A DNA stretch of 64,000 nucleotides from Antedon mediterranea. Taxonomy: Eukaryota > Echinodermata > Crinoidea > Comatulida > Antedonidae. Position 1 is the stretch's first letter. Each line of letters begins with the position of its first letter. The notes beneath the pieces are model-generated. The model did not search any database and was not told the DNA's origin. It saw only the letters and a program-made list of their open reading frames with translations. Both the position numbers and the translations under genes were made by a program. Positions 1 through 10,150 of this stretch are shown piece by piece. The stretch lies in contig NC_092677.1 in assembly GCF_964355755.1 (NCBI RefSeq), positions 20,494,101-20,558,100 of the forward strand. The letters are read 5' to 3'.

Positions 1-87
1 TTTTAGACCATTTTGTGATTTTCGAAAAAACTTGTTAACATAAAAACACCAAAGTGCTTAGAAAAGCTTCAAATCGCATTTGGAGAC
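1..87 (+). repeat. Exemplar class A satellite monomer
   Basis: The first copy in the window is complete except for its leading G. Class A is recognised by GTGATTTTCGAAAA, TTAACATAAAAACACC, then GTGCTTAG or GTGCTCAG and a CTTCAAATCGCATTT ending. It contains the 10-bp palindrome TTTTCGAAAA (19-28) and the 6-bp palindrome GTTAAC. This class often occurs in runs of three to five copies, for example 4661-5040 and 18380-18830, where copies alternate between TCGCATTTGGAGAC, TCGCATTTTGAGAC and TCGTGTTTTGAGAC endings. Confidence 0.9.
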
Positions 88-175
88 GTTTTAGACCATT
101 TTGTTCATTTCGATGAAACTTGGTTACACAAAAACATCAAAGAGCACAAAAGATCTTAATATCGTATTTAAAAAC
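88..175 (+). repeat. Exemplar class B satellite monomer
   Basis: This 88-bp copy is defined by TTTCGATGAAACTTGG then TTACACAAAAACATC. Its 3' part can end in CTTAATATCGTATTTAAAAAC (as here), in CTTCAAATCGCATTT..., or in the 12-bp-shorter form AAAAGTATTTAAAAAC. A distinct subtype replaces CTTGGTTAC by AAAAAC (GATGAAACAAAAACAC) and is followed by ATGATATGGGAAAAC; it recurs as a landmark at about 2069, 4502, 7487, 10841, 18208, 19645, 22505, 26514 and 30526, with further copies to 63457. Confidence 0.9.
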
Positions 176-262
176 GTTTTAGACCATTTTGAGCATTTCG
201 AAAAAACTTTTTCACACAAAACATCAAAGTGTACAAAATAGCTTCAAATCGCATTTTGAGAC
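176..262 (+). repeat. Exemplar class C satellite monomer
   Basis: This 87-bp copy is defined by GAGCATTTCG, an A-rich stretch and CTTTTTCACACAAAACATC. It is the most variable class. Subtypes after GAGCATTTCG include GAAAAAACTTTTTC, GACAAAATTTTTTC, GATAAAATTTTACAC, GTTAAAACTTTTC and AACAAAACTTTTTCTC, plus a GAACATTTCG form. The subtypes occur in a preferred order, which gives the higher-order structure of the array. Confidence 0.9.
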
Positions 263-3200
263 GTTTTAGACAATTTTGTGATTTTCGAAAAAACTTGTTT
301 ACATAAAAACAACAAAGTGCTTAGAAAAGCTTCAAATCGCATTTGGAGACGTTTTAAACCATTTTGTTCATTTCGATGAAACTTGGTTACACAAAAACAT
401 CAAAAAGCACAAAAGTATTTAAAAACGTTTTAGACCATTTTGAGCATTCCGTCAAAACTTTTTCACACAAAACATCAAAGTGTACAGAATAGCTTTAAAT
501 CGCATTTGGAGACGTTTTAGACCATTTTGTAGTTTTCGAAAAAACTTGTTAACATAAAAACACAAAAGAGCTTCAAATCGCATTTGGAGACGTTTTAGAC
601 CCTTTTGTGCATTTCGATGAAACTTGGTTACACAAAAACATCAAAGTGCTTAAAATCACATTAGAAACCGTTTTAGACCATTTTGAGCATTTCGTTAAAA
701 CTTTTCACACAAAAACATCAAAGTCCACAAAATAGCTTAATATCGTATTTAAAAACGTTTTAGACCATTTTGAGCATTTCGAAAAAACTTTTTCACACAA
801 AACATCAAAGTTTACAAAATAGCTTCAAATCGCATTTGGAGACGTTTTAGACCATTTTGTGATTTTCGAAAAAACTTGTTAACATAAAAACACCAAAGTG
901 CTCAGAAAAGCTTCAAATCGCATTTGGAGACGTTTTAAACCATTTTGTTCATTTCGATGAAACTTGGTTACACAAAAACATCAAAGAGCACAAAAGTATT
1001 TAAAAACGTTTTAGACCATTTTGAGCATTCCGACAAAACTTTTTCACACAAAACATCAAAGTGTACAGAATAGCTTTAAATCGCATTTGGAGACGTTTTA
1101 ACCCATTTTGAGCATTTCGATAAAATTTTACACACAAAAACATCAAAGTGCACAAAATAGCTTAATATGGTATTTAAAAACGTTTTAGACCATTTTGAGC
1201 ATTTCAACAAAACTTTTTCTCACAAAACATCAAAGTGTACAGAATAGCTTCAAATCGCATTTGGAGACGTTTTAGACCATTTTGTGCATTTCGATGAAAC
1301 TTGGTTACACAAAAACATCAAAGTGCTTAAAATCACATTTTGAGCATTTCGTTAAAACTTTTCACACAAAAACATCAAAGTCCACAAAATAGCTTAATAT
1401 CGTATTTAAAAACGTTTTAGACCATTTTGAGCATTTCGAAAAAACTTTTCCACACAAAACATCAAAGTTTACAAAATAGCTTCAAATCGCATTTGGAGAC
1501 GTTTTAGACCATTTTGTGATTTTCGAAAAAACTTGATAACATAAAAACACCAAAGTGCTCAGAATACCTTCAAATCGTGTTTTGAGACGTTTTAGACCAT
1601 TTTGTAATTTTCGAAAAAACTTGTTAACATAAAAACACCAAAGTGCTCAGAATACCTTCACATCGCATTTTGAGACGTTTTAGACCATTTTGTGATTTTC
1701 GAAAAAACTTGTTAACATAAAAACACCAAAGTGCTTAGAAAAGCTTGAAATCGCATTTGGAGACGTTTTAGACCATTTTGTGCATTTCGATGAAACTTGG
1801 TTACACAAAAACATCAAAGTGCTTAAAATCACATTTTAAGCATTTCGTTAAAACTTTTCACACAAAAACATCAAAGAGTAAAAAATAGCTTAATATCGTA
1901 TTTAAAAACGTTTTAGACCATTTTGAGCATTTCGACAAAATTTTTTCACACAAAACATCAAAGTGTACAGAATAGCTTTAAATCGCATTTGGAGACGTTT
2001 TAGACCATTTTGTTCATTTCGATGAAACAAAAACACAAAAACATCAAATTGCACAAAATGGCTTAATATGATATGGGAAAACGTTTTAGACCATTTTGAA
2101 CATTTCGTTAAAAGTTTTCACACAAAAACATCAAAGTCCACAAAATAGCTTAATATCGTATTTAAAAACGTTTTAGACCATTTTGAGCATTTCGAAAAAA
2201 CTTTTTCACACAAAACATCAAAGTGTACAAAATAGCTTCAAATCGCATTTGGAGACGTTTTAGACAATTTTGTGATTTTCGAAAAAACTTGTTTACATAA
2301 AAACACCAAAGTGCTAAGAATAGCTTCCAATCGCATTTGGAGACGTTTTAGACCCTTTTGTGCATTTCGATGAAACTTGGTTACACAAAAACATCAAAGT
2401 GCTTAAAATCACATTAGAAACCGTTTTAGAACATTTTGAGCATTTCGTTAAAATTTTTCACAGAAAAACATCAAAGAGCAAAAAATAGCTTAATATCGTA
2501 TTTAAAAACGTTTTAGACCATTTTGAGCATTTCGACAAAACTTTTTCACACAAAACATCAAAGTGTACAGAATAGCTTCAAATCGCATTTGGAGACGTTT
2601 TAACCCATTTTGAGCATTTCGATAAAATTTTACACACAAAAACATCAAAGTGCACAAAATAGCTTAATATGGTATTTAAAAACGTTTTAGACCATTTTGA
2701 GCATTTCAACAAAACTTTTTCTCGCAAAACATCAAAGTGTACAGAATAGCTTCAAATCGCATTTGGAGACGTTTTAGACCATTTTGTGCATTTCGATGAA
2801 ACTTGGTTACACAAACACATCAAAGTGCTTAAAATCACATTTTGAGCATTTCGTTAAAACTTTTCACACAAAAACATCAAAGTCCACAAAATAGCTTAAT
2901 ATCGTATTTAAAAACGTTTTAGACCATTTTGAGCATTTCGAAAAAACTTTTCCACACAAAACATCAAAGTTTACAAAATAGCTTCAAATCGCATTTGGAG
3001 ACGTTTTAGACCATTTTGTGATTTTCGAAAAAACTTGTTAACATAAAAACACCAAAGTGCTCAGAATACCTTCAAATCGTGTTTTGAGACGTTTTAGACC
3101 ATTTTGTAATTTTCGAAAAAACTTGTTAACATAAAAACACCAAAGTGCTCAGAATACCTTCACATCGCATTTTGAGACGTTTTAGACCATTTTGTGATTT

Positions 3201-3303
3201 TCGAAAAAACTTGTTAACATAAAAACACCAAAGTGCTTAGAAAAGCTTGAAATCGCATTTGGAGACGTTTTAGACCATTTTGTGCATTTCGATGAAACTT
3301 GGT

Positions 3304-3307
3304 TTAA
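3304..3307. repeat. TTAA target site duplication, left
   Basis: The TTAA tetranucleotide directly abuts the left terminal inverted repeat and is matched by TTAA at 4248-4251. Duplication of TTAA is the diagnostic target choice of piggyBac-superfamily transposases. Confidence 0.9.
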
Positions 3308-3320
3308 CACTTTGACTGCC
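3308..3320 (+). repeat. Left terminal inverted repeat of piggyBac-type element
   Basis: CACTTTGACTGCC, exact reverse complement of 4235-4247. The ACTGCC core recurs 44 bp further in, at 3359-3364. Confidence 0.92.
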
Positions 3321-3342
3321 AAACACGAAGATCTTCGTTTTT
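3312..3342 (+). repeat. Subterminal direct repeat, copy 1
   Basis: A 31-bp segment, repeated exactly at 3356-3386 (offset 44 bp), that contains part of the TIR followed by the perfect 14-bp palindrome ACGAAGATCTTCGT (3325-3338). Repeated TIR-like motifs near transposon ends often serve as extra transposase binding sites; that role is inferred here. Confidence 0.85.
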
Positions 3343-3355
3343 GGAAACACAACGC

Positions 3356-3386
3356 TTGACTGCCAAACACGAAGATCTTCGTTTTT
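3356..3386 (+). repeat. Subterminal direct repeat, copy 2
   Basis: Second copy of the 31-bp subterminal repeat, with the 14-bp palindrome ACGAAGATCTTCGT at 3369-3382. It places an internal copy of the TIR core TTGACTGCC about 50 bp from the element end. Confidence 0.85.
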
Positions 3387-3554
3387 CGCATTTTTTTACG
3401 AAATCCGGTAAATAGGTTAATTATTGGTATATACTATAAATATGGACACTATATTCGGTCTGGACCGTGAATATTTTACTTTTTGAAAGTAACTAATCTG
3501 GTTACGAACGATTGTCTAAATGGTACCTGTCGAAATAACATACACCGCGCATCT

Positions 3555-3614
3555 CCCCGGGCGCGAAATTTTCTTTACTCGTCAGATAAGGCAGAAATCA
3601 TGAATAATTCATTA
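3555..3614 (+). repeat. Internal inverted repeat of the MITE, left arm
   Basis: This roughly 60-bp arm runs from CCCCGGGCGCG through TTTACTCGTCAGATAAGGC to AATAATTCATTA. It pairs with the right arm at 3886-3945 with only a few mismatches, such as GATTT against GAAAT and shifts in the CCCGGG block. A transcript across it would fold into a long hairpin with a 271-nt loop. Confidence 0.85.
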
Positions 3615-3625
3615 CCTTAATTATT

Positions 3626-3876
3626 TTCTATTATAAAGAATTGCAAGATAGCTGATCTACTTCCTAAATGTACTAAACCTAACCCTCTAAATAATCTCTC
3701 TCAACTATTTAAAAAAAACATGTTCCTGAAAGACCTCGAACCGAGGGCTCCAGCGTAATAGGTTAAAGCCTTTACCACTAGACCAAACATTTCGGTTGGC
3801 AAACGCTGTGTACACAAATTATTTAATATCTCTGTATGCTTATATAGCGCCCTCTCTAATGTGGCATATTATGTAA
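3626..3876 (-). mobile_element. Possible tRNA-derived SINE nested in the MITE loop
   Basis: The loop between the inverted-repeat arms carries a minus-strand tRNA-like region (A box 3768-3785, B box 3732-3742) followed downstream by unrelated sequence. The 8-bp direct repeat TAATTATT at 3618-3625 and 3877-3884 could be a target site duplication, which would give a 251-bp insertion, but the region is AT-rich and so short a repeat may be chance. About 90 bp lie upstream of the A box, which is unusual for a simple tRNA-headed SINE, so the limits are uncertain. The alternative is a decayed tRNA-like relic that belongs to the MITE itself. Confidence 0.4.
3732..3785 (-). promoter_or_regulatory. tRNA-like pol III internal promoter (A and B boxes)
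   Basis: Read on the minus strand, 3785-3768 is TGGTCTAGTGGTAAAGGC, a good A-box with a D-arm that can pair (GTCT with AGGC). 3742-3732 is GGTTCGAGGTC, close to the B-box consensus GGTTCGANNCC. The 32-nt gap between the A-box core and the B box is normal for tRNA genes. The anticodon arm pairs poorly and no proper T stem or acceptor stem can be drawn, so this is not a functional tRNA gene. Type 2 pol III promoters of this kind are typical of tRNA-derived SINEs. Confidence 0.6.
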
Positions 3877-3885
3877 TAATTATTC

Positions 3886-3945
3886 TAATGAATTATTCAT
3901 GAAATCTGCCTTATCTGACGAGTAAAGAAAATTTCGCTCCCCGGG
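3886..3945 (-). repeat. Internal inverted repeat of the MITE, right arm
   Basis: This is the complement of 3555-3614, running from TAATGAATTATTCATG through GCCTTATCTGACGAGTAAAG to the CCCCGGG block. Confidence 0.85.
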
Positions 3946-4234
3946 CGATATTTTCATATTGTGATGTCTTGCACAAAATCGCGAATATCTCGACTTTCTT
4001 GCGCGAAACTACGAAAAACTCAAAAAGTGAGTTACTTTCATTTTACTATTACGATTTACATATAGCGATTTGAAAATCGTTCTTGGTACCATTGTAAAGC
4101 TAAAATCTTTATAATTATTTTAGTCTAAATTACATGTAAATCAGATCACATACATAGTTTCAATCAGCTTTAATAAAAACATTGAATTGGGCTATAAACG
4201 CTGGCGGTGGCAGTTTCTAACTGGAAAAACCTCT

Positions 4235-4247
4235 GGCAGTCAAAGTG
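4235..4247 (-). repeat. Right terminal inverted repeat of piggyBac-type element
   Basis: GGCAGTCAAAGTG, exact reverse complement of 3308-3320. An additional GGCAGT core lies 26 bp inside, at 4209-4214, mirroring the internal TIR-core copy at the left end. Confidence 0.92.
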
Positions 4248-4251
4248 TTAA
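4248..4251. repeat. TTAA target site duplication, right
   Basis: TTAA directly after the right TIR, matching 3304-3307. Satellite resumes with GTGCTTAAAATCACATT. Confidence 0.9.
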
Positions 4252-7225
4252 GTGCTTAAAATCACATTTTGAGCATTTCGTTAAAACTTTTCACACAAAA
4301 ACATCAAAGAGTAAAAAATAGCTTAATATCGTATTTAAAAACGTTTTAGACCATTTTGAGCATTTCGACAAAATTTTTTCACACAAAACATCAAAGTGTA
4401 CAGAATAGCTTTAAATCGCATTTGGAGACGTTTTAGACCATTTTGTTCATTTCGATGAAACAAAAACACAAAAACATCAAATTGCACAAAATGGCTTAAT
4501 ATGATATGGGAAAACGTTTTAGACCATTTTGAACATTTCGTTAAAAGTTTTCACAAAAAACATCAAAGTCCACAAAATAGCTTAATATCGTATTTAAAAA
4601 CGTTTTAGACCATTTTGAGCATTTCGAAAAAACTTTTTCACACAAAACATCAAAGTTTACAAAATAGCTTCAAATCGCATTTGGAGACGTTTTAGACCAT
4701 TTTGTGATTTTCGAAAAAACTTGTTAACATAAAAACACCAAAGTGCTCAGAATACCTTCAAATCGCATTTTGAGACGTTTTAGACCATTTTGTGATTTTC
4801 GAAAAAACTTGTTAACATAAAAACACCAAAATGCTCAGAATACCTTCAAATCGTGTTTTGAGACGTTTTAGACCATTTTGTGATTTTGGAAAAACTTGTT
4901 AACATAAAAACACCAAAGTGCTCAGAATACCTTCAAATCGCATTTGGAGACGTTTTAGACCATTTTGTGATTTTCGAAAAAACTTGTTAACATAAAAACA
5001 CCAAAGTGCTCAGAAAAGCTTCAAATCGCAATTGGAGACGTTTTAAACCATTTTGTTCATTTCGATGAAACTTGGTTACACAAAAACATCAAATTGCACA
5101 AAATGGCTTAATATGGTATGGGAAAACGTTTTAGACCATTTTGAACATTTCGAGAAAACTTTTTCACACAAAACTTCAAAGTGTACAGAATAGCTTCAAA
5201 TCGCATTAGAAACCGTTTTAGACCATTTTGAGCATTTCGAAAAAACTTTTTCACACAAAACATCAAAGTTTACAAAATAGCTTCAAATCGCATTTGGAGA
5301 CGTTTTAGACCATTTTGTGATTTTCGAAAAAACTTGTTAACATAAAAACACCAAAGTGCTCAGAATACCTTCAAATCGCATTTTGAGACGTTTTAGACCA
5401 TTTTGTGATTTTCGAAAAAACTTGTTAACATAAAAATACCAAAGTGCTCAGAATACCTTCAAATCGTGTTTTGAGACGTTTTAGACCATTTTGTGATTTT
5501 CGAAAAAACTTGTTAACATAAAAACACCAAAGTGCTCAGAATACCTTCAAATCGCATTTGGAGACGTTTTAGACCATTTTGTGATTTTCGAAAAAACTTG
5601 TTAACATAAAAACACCAAAGTGCTCAGAAAAGCTTCAAATCGCATTTGGAGACGTTTTAAACCATTTTGTTCATTTCGATGAAACTTGGTTACACAAAAA
5701 CATCAAAGAGCACAAAAGTATTTAAAAACGTTTTAGACCATTTTGAGCATTCCGAAAAAACTTTTTCACACTAAACATCAAAGTGTACAGAATAGCTTTA
5801 AATCGCATTTGGAGACGTTTTAGACCATTTTGTGGTTTTCGAAAAAACTTGTTAACATAAAAACACAAAAGAGCTTCAAATCGCATTTGGAGACGTTTTA
5901 GACCCTTTTGTGCATTTCGATGAAACTTGGTTACACAAAAACATCAAAGTGCTTAAAATCACATTAGAAACCGTTTTAGACCATTTTGAGCATTTCGTTA
6001 AAACTTTTCACACAAAAACATCAAAGTCCACAAAATAGCTTAATATCGTATTCAAAAACGTTTTAGACCATTTTGAGCATTTCGAAAAAACTTTTTCACA
6101 CAAAACATCAAAGTTTACAAAATAGCTTCAAATCGCATTTGGAGACGTTTTAGACCATTTTGTGATTTTCGAAAAAACTTGTTAACATAAAAACACCAAA
6201 GTGCTCAGAATACCTTCAAATCGCATTTTGAGACGTTTTAGACCATTTTGTGATTTTCGAAAAAACAACATAAAAACACCAAAGTGCTCAGAATACCTTC
6301 AAATCGCATTTGGAGACGTTTTAGACCATTTTGTGATTTTGGAAAAAACTTGTTAACATAAAAACACCAAAGTGCTCAGAATACCTTCAAATCGTATTTT
6401 GAGACGTTTTAGACAATTTTGTGATTTTCGAAAAAACTTGTTAACATAAAAACACCAAAGTGCTTAGAAAAGCTTCAAATCGCATTTGGAGACGTTTTAG
6501 ACCATTTTGTGCATTTCGATGAAACTTGGTTACACAAAAACATCAAAGTGTACAGAATAGCTTCAAATCGCATTAGAAACCGTTTTAGACCATTTTGAGC
6601 ATTTCGAAAAAACTTTTTCACACAAAACATCAAAGTGTACAAAATAGCTTCAAATCGCATTTGGAGACGTTTTAGACAATTTTGTGATTTTCGAAAAAAC
6701 TTGTTTACATAAAAACACCAAAGTGCTAAGAATAGCTTCCAATCGCATTTGGAGACGTTTTAGACCCTTTTGTGCATTTCGATGAAACTTGGTTACACAA
6801 AAACATCAAAGTGCTTAAAATCACATTAGAAACCGTTTTAGACCATTTTGAGCATTTCGTTAAAATTTTTCACAGAAAAACATCAAAGAGCAAAAAATAG
6901 CTTAATATCGTATTTAAAAACGTTTTAGACCATTTTGAGCATTTCGACAAAACTTTTTCACACAAAACATCAAAGTGTACAGAATAGCTTAATATCGCAT
7001 TTGGAGACGTTTTAACCCATTTTGAGCATTTCGATAAAATTTTACACACAAAAACATCAAAGTGCACAAAATAGCTTAATATGGTATTTAAAAACGTTTT
7101 AGAACATTTTGAGCATTTCAACAAAACTTTTTCTCACAAAACATCAAAGTGTACAGAATAGCTTCAAATCGCATTTGGAGACGTTTTAGACCATTTTGTG
7201 CATTTCGATGAAACTTGGTTACACA

Positions 7226-10150
7226 AAAACATCAAAGTGCTTAAAATCACATTTTGAGCATTTCGTTAAAACTTTTCACACAAAAACATCAAAGAGTAAA
7301 AAATAGCTTAATATCGTATTTAAAAACGTTTTAGACCATTTTGAGCATTTCGACAAAATTTTTTCACACAAAACATCAAAGTGTACAGAATAGCTTTAAA
7401 TCGCATTTGGAGACGTTTTAGACCATTTTGTTAATTTCGATGAAACAAAAACACAAAAACATCAAATTGCACAAAATGGCTTAATATGATATGGGAAAAC
7501 GTTTTAGACCATTTTGAACATTTCGTTAAAAGTTTTCACACCAAAACATCAAAGTCCACAAAATAGCTTAATATCGTATTTAAAAACGTTTTAGACCATT
7601 TTGAGCATTTCGAAAAAACTTTTTCACACAAAACATCAAAGTTTACAAAATAGCTTCAAATCGCATTTGGAGACGTTTTAGACCATTTTGTGATTTTCGA
7701 AAAAACTTGTTAACATAAAAACACCAAAGTGCTCAGAATACCTTCAAATCGCATTTTGAGACGTTTTAGACCATTTTGTGATTTTCGAAAAAACTTGTTA
7801 ACATAAAAACACCAAAGTGCTCAGAATACCTTCAAATCGTGTTTTGAGACGTTTTAGACCATTTTGTGATTTTCGAAAAAACTTGTTAACATAAAAACAC
7901 CAAAGTGCTCAGAATACCTTCAAATCGCATTTTGAGACGTTTATACCATTTTGTGATTTTCGAAAAAACTTGTTAACATAAAAACACCAAAGTGCTCAGA
8001 ATACCTTCAAATCGTGTTTTGAGACGTTTTAGACCATTTTGTGATTTTCGAAAAAACTTGTTAACATAAAAACACCAAAGTGCTTAGAAAAGCTTCAAAT
8101 CGCATTTGGAGACGTTTTAGACCATTTTGTTCATTTCGATGAAACTTGGTTACACAAAAACATCAAAGAGCACAAAAGATCTTAATATCGTATTTAAAAA
8201 CGTTTTAGACCATTTTGAGCATTTCGAAAAAACTTTTTCACACAAAACATCAAAGTGTACAAAATAGCTTCAAATCGCATTTTGAGACGTTTTAGACAAT
8301 TTTGTGATTTTCGAAAAAACTTGTTTACATAAAAACAACAAAGTGCTTAGAAAAGCTTCAAATCGCATTTGGAGACGTTTTAAACCATTTTGTTCATTTC
8401 GATGAAACTTGGTTACACAAAAACATCAAAAAGCACAAAAGTATTTAAAAACGTTTTAGACCATTTTGAGCATTCCGTCAAAACTTTTTCACACAAAACA
8501 TCAAAGTGTACAGAATAGCTTTAAATCGCATTTGGAGACGTTTTAGACCATTTTGTAGTTTTCGAAAAAACTTGTTAACATAAAAACACAAAAGAGCTTC
8601 AAATCGCATTTGGAGACGTTTTAGACCCTTTTGTGCATTTCGATGAAACTTGGTTACACAAAAACATCAAAGTGCTTAAAATCACATTAGAAACCGTTTT
8701 AGACCATTTTGAGCATTTCGTTAAAACTTTTCACACAAAAACATCAAAGTCCACAAAATAGCTTAATATCGTATTTAAAAACGTTTTAGACCATTTTGAG
8801 CATTTCGAAAAAACTTTTTCACACAAAACATCAAAGTTTACAAAATAGCTTCAAATCGCATTTGGAGACGTTTTAGACCATTTTGTGATTTTCGAAAAAA
8901 CTTGTTAACATAAAAACACCAAAGTGCTCAGAAAAGCTTCAAATCGCATTTGGAGACGTTTTAAACCATTTTGTTCATTTCGATGAAACTTGGTTACACA
9001 AAAACATCAAAGAGCACAAAAGTATTTAAAAACGTTTTAGACCATTTTGAGCATTCCGACAAAACTTTTTCACACAAAACATCAAAGTGTACAGAATAGC
9101 TTTAAATCGCATTTGGAGACGTTTTAACCCATTTTGAGCATTTCGATAAAATTTTACACACAAAAACATCAAAGTGCACAAAATAGCTTAAAATGGTATT
9201 TAAAAACGTTTTAGACCATTTTGAGCATTTCAACAAAACTTTTTCTCACAAAACATCAAAGTGTACAGAATAGCTTCAAATCGCATTTGGAGACGTTTTA
9301 GACCATTTTGTGCATTTCGATGAAACTTGGTTACACAAAAACATCAAAGTGCTTAAAATCACATTTTGAGCATTTCGTTAAAACTTTTCACACAAAAACA
9401 TCAAAGTCCACAAAATAGCTTAATATCGTATTTAAAAACGTTTTAGACCATTTTGAGCATTTCGAAAAAACTTTTCCACACAAAACATCAAAGTTTACAA
9501 AATACCTTCAAATCGCATTTGGAGACGTTTTAGACCATTTTGTGATTTTCGAAAAAACTTGTTAACATAAAAACACCAAAGTGCTCAGAATACCTTCAAA
9601 TCGCATTTGGAGACGTTTTAGACCCTTTTGTGCATTTCGATGAAACTTGGTTACACAAAAACATCAAAGTGCTTAAAATCACATTAGAAACCGTTTTAGA
9701 CCATTTTGAGCATTTCGTTAAAATTTTTCACAGAAAAACATCAAAGAGCAAAAAATATCTTAATATCGTATTTAAAAACGTTTTAGACCATTTTGAGCAT
9801 TTCGACAAAACTTTTTCACACAAAACATCAAAGTGTACAAAATAGCTTCAAATCGCATTTGGAGACGTTTTAACCCATTTTGAGCATTTCGATAAAATTT
9901 TACACACAAAAACATCAAAGTGCACAAAATAGCTTAATATGGTATTTAAAAACGTTTTAGACCATTTTGAGCATTTCAACAAAACTTTTTCTCACAAAAC
10001 ATCAAAGTGTACAGAATAGCTTCAAATCGCATTTGGAGACGTTTTAGACCATTTTGTGCATTTCGATGAAACTTGGTTACACAAAAACATCAAAGTGCTT
10101 AAAATCACATTTTGAGCATTTCGTTAAAACTTTTCACACAAAAACATCAA
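7226..10150 (+). repeat. Higher-order block repeated at about 19385-22310
   Basis: The block matches 19385-22310 at an offset of 12158-12160 bp. The offset shift is explained by two single-base indels: an extra A in ATAAAAAACACC at 19958 and a missing base at about 7941. Landmarks checked are TGATATGGG at 7487 and 19645, GCACAAAAGATC at about 8171 and 20331, and AAAAAATATCTTAATATC in both copies near 9750 and 21910. The match stops where 22310 has GAGTAAAAAATAG and 10150 has GTCCACAAAATAG. Confidence 0.8.

Larger units (their letters stand above)
1..3303 (+). repeat. 88-bp satellite array, segment 1
   Basis: Uninterrupted tandem monomers of about 88 bp, each opening with GTTTTAGACC or a one-base variant. 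All three monomer classes are present. Positions 1-1575 match 8027-9601 at a constant offset of 8026 bp. One example of a shared private variant is the AAAACAACAAAG form at about 305 and 8331. Short monomers that lost about 20 bp across the monomer junction occur near 1330 and 2830. There is no gene here. The segment begins one base inside a monomer, so the array extends to the left of the window. It ends at the TTAA where the DNA transposon is inserted. Confidence 0.97.
3308..4247. mobile_element. piggyBac-type non-autonomous DNA transposon (MITE-like)
   Basis: This 940-bp insertion in the satellite has perfect 13-bp terminal inverted repeats, CACTTTGACTGCC at 3308-3320 and GGCAGTCAAAGTG at 4235-4247, flanked on both sides by TTAA. 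TIR length and sequence style together with the TTAA target place it in the piggyBac superfamily. It has no open frame large enough for a transposase, so it would have to be mobilised in trans. Inside are a 31-bp direct repeat next to the left end, a long inverted repeat with arms at about 3555-3614 and 3886-3945, and a tRNA-like segment in the loop. Its base composition and CpG/CCCGGG-containing arms differ clearly from the satellite. It is present once. The related block at about 59409-64000 lacks it and preserves the empty site. Superfamily assignment is confident; family name is unknown. Confidence 0.88.

Noticed and set aside
3182-3391. 69-residue minus-strand frame spanning the satellite-transposon junction
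   Set aside because: It straddles the left transposon boundary and has no recognisable content; a chance frame.
3672-3690. Telomere-like text CTAAACCTAACCCTCTAA
   Set aside because: Only two or three degenerate units with no array; chance similarity in the SINE-like loop.
3725-3800. Functional tRNA gene on the minus strand
   Set aside because: A and B boxes are good, but the anticodon stem is mismatched and no acceptor or T stem can be formed. It is better explained as a tRNA-derived SINE or relic.
6475-6660. Recurring 61- to 103-residue open frames across the array (for example 6475-6660, 42054-42239, 47898-48209 minus; 9630-9845, 52330-52545 plus)
   Set aside because: They are translations of the satellite itself. 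The same frames recur wherever the same monomer order recurs, monomer lengths of 87-88 bp shift the frame, and they have no domains, no start context and end at arbitrary repeat positions.
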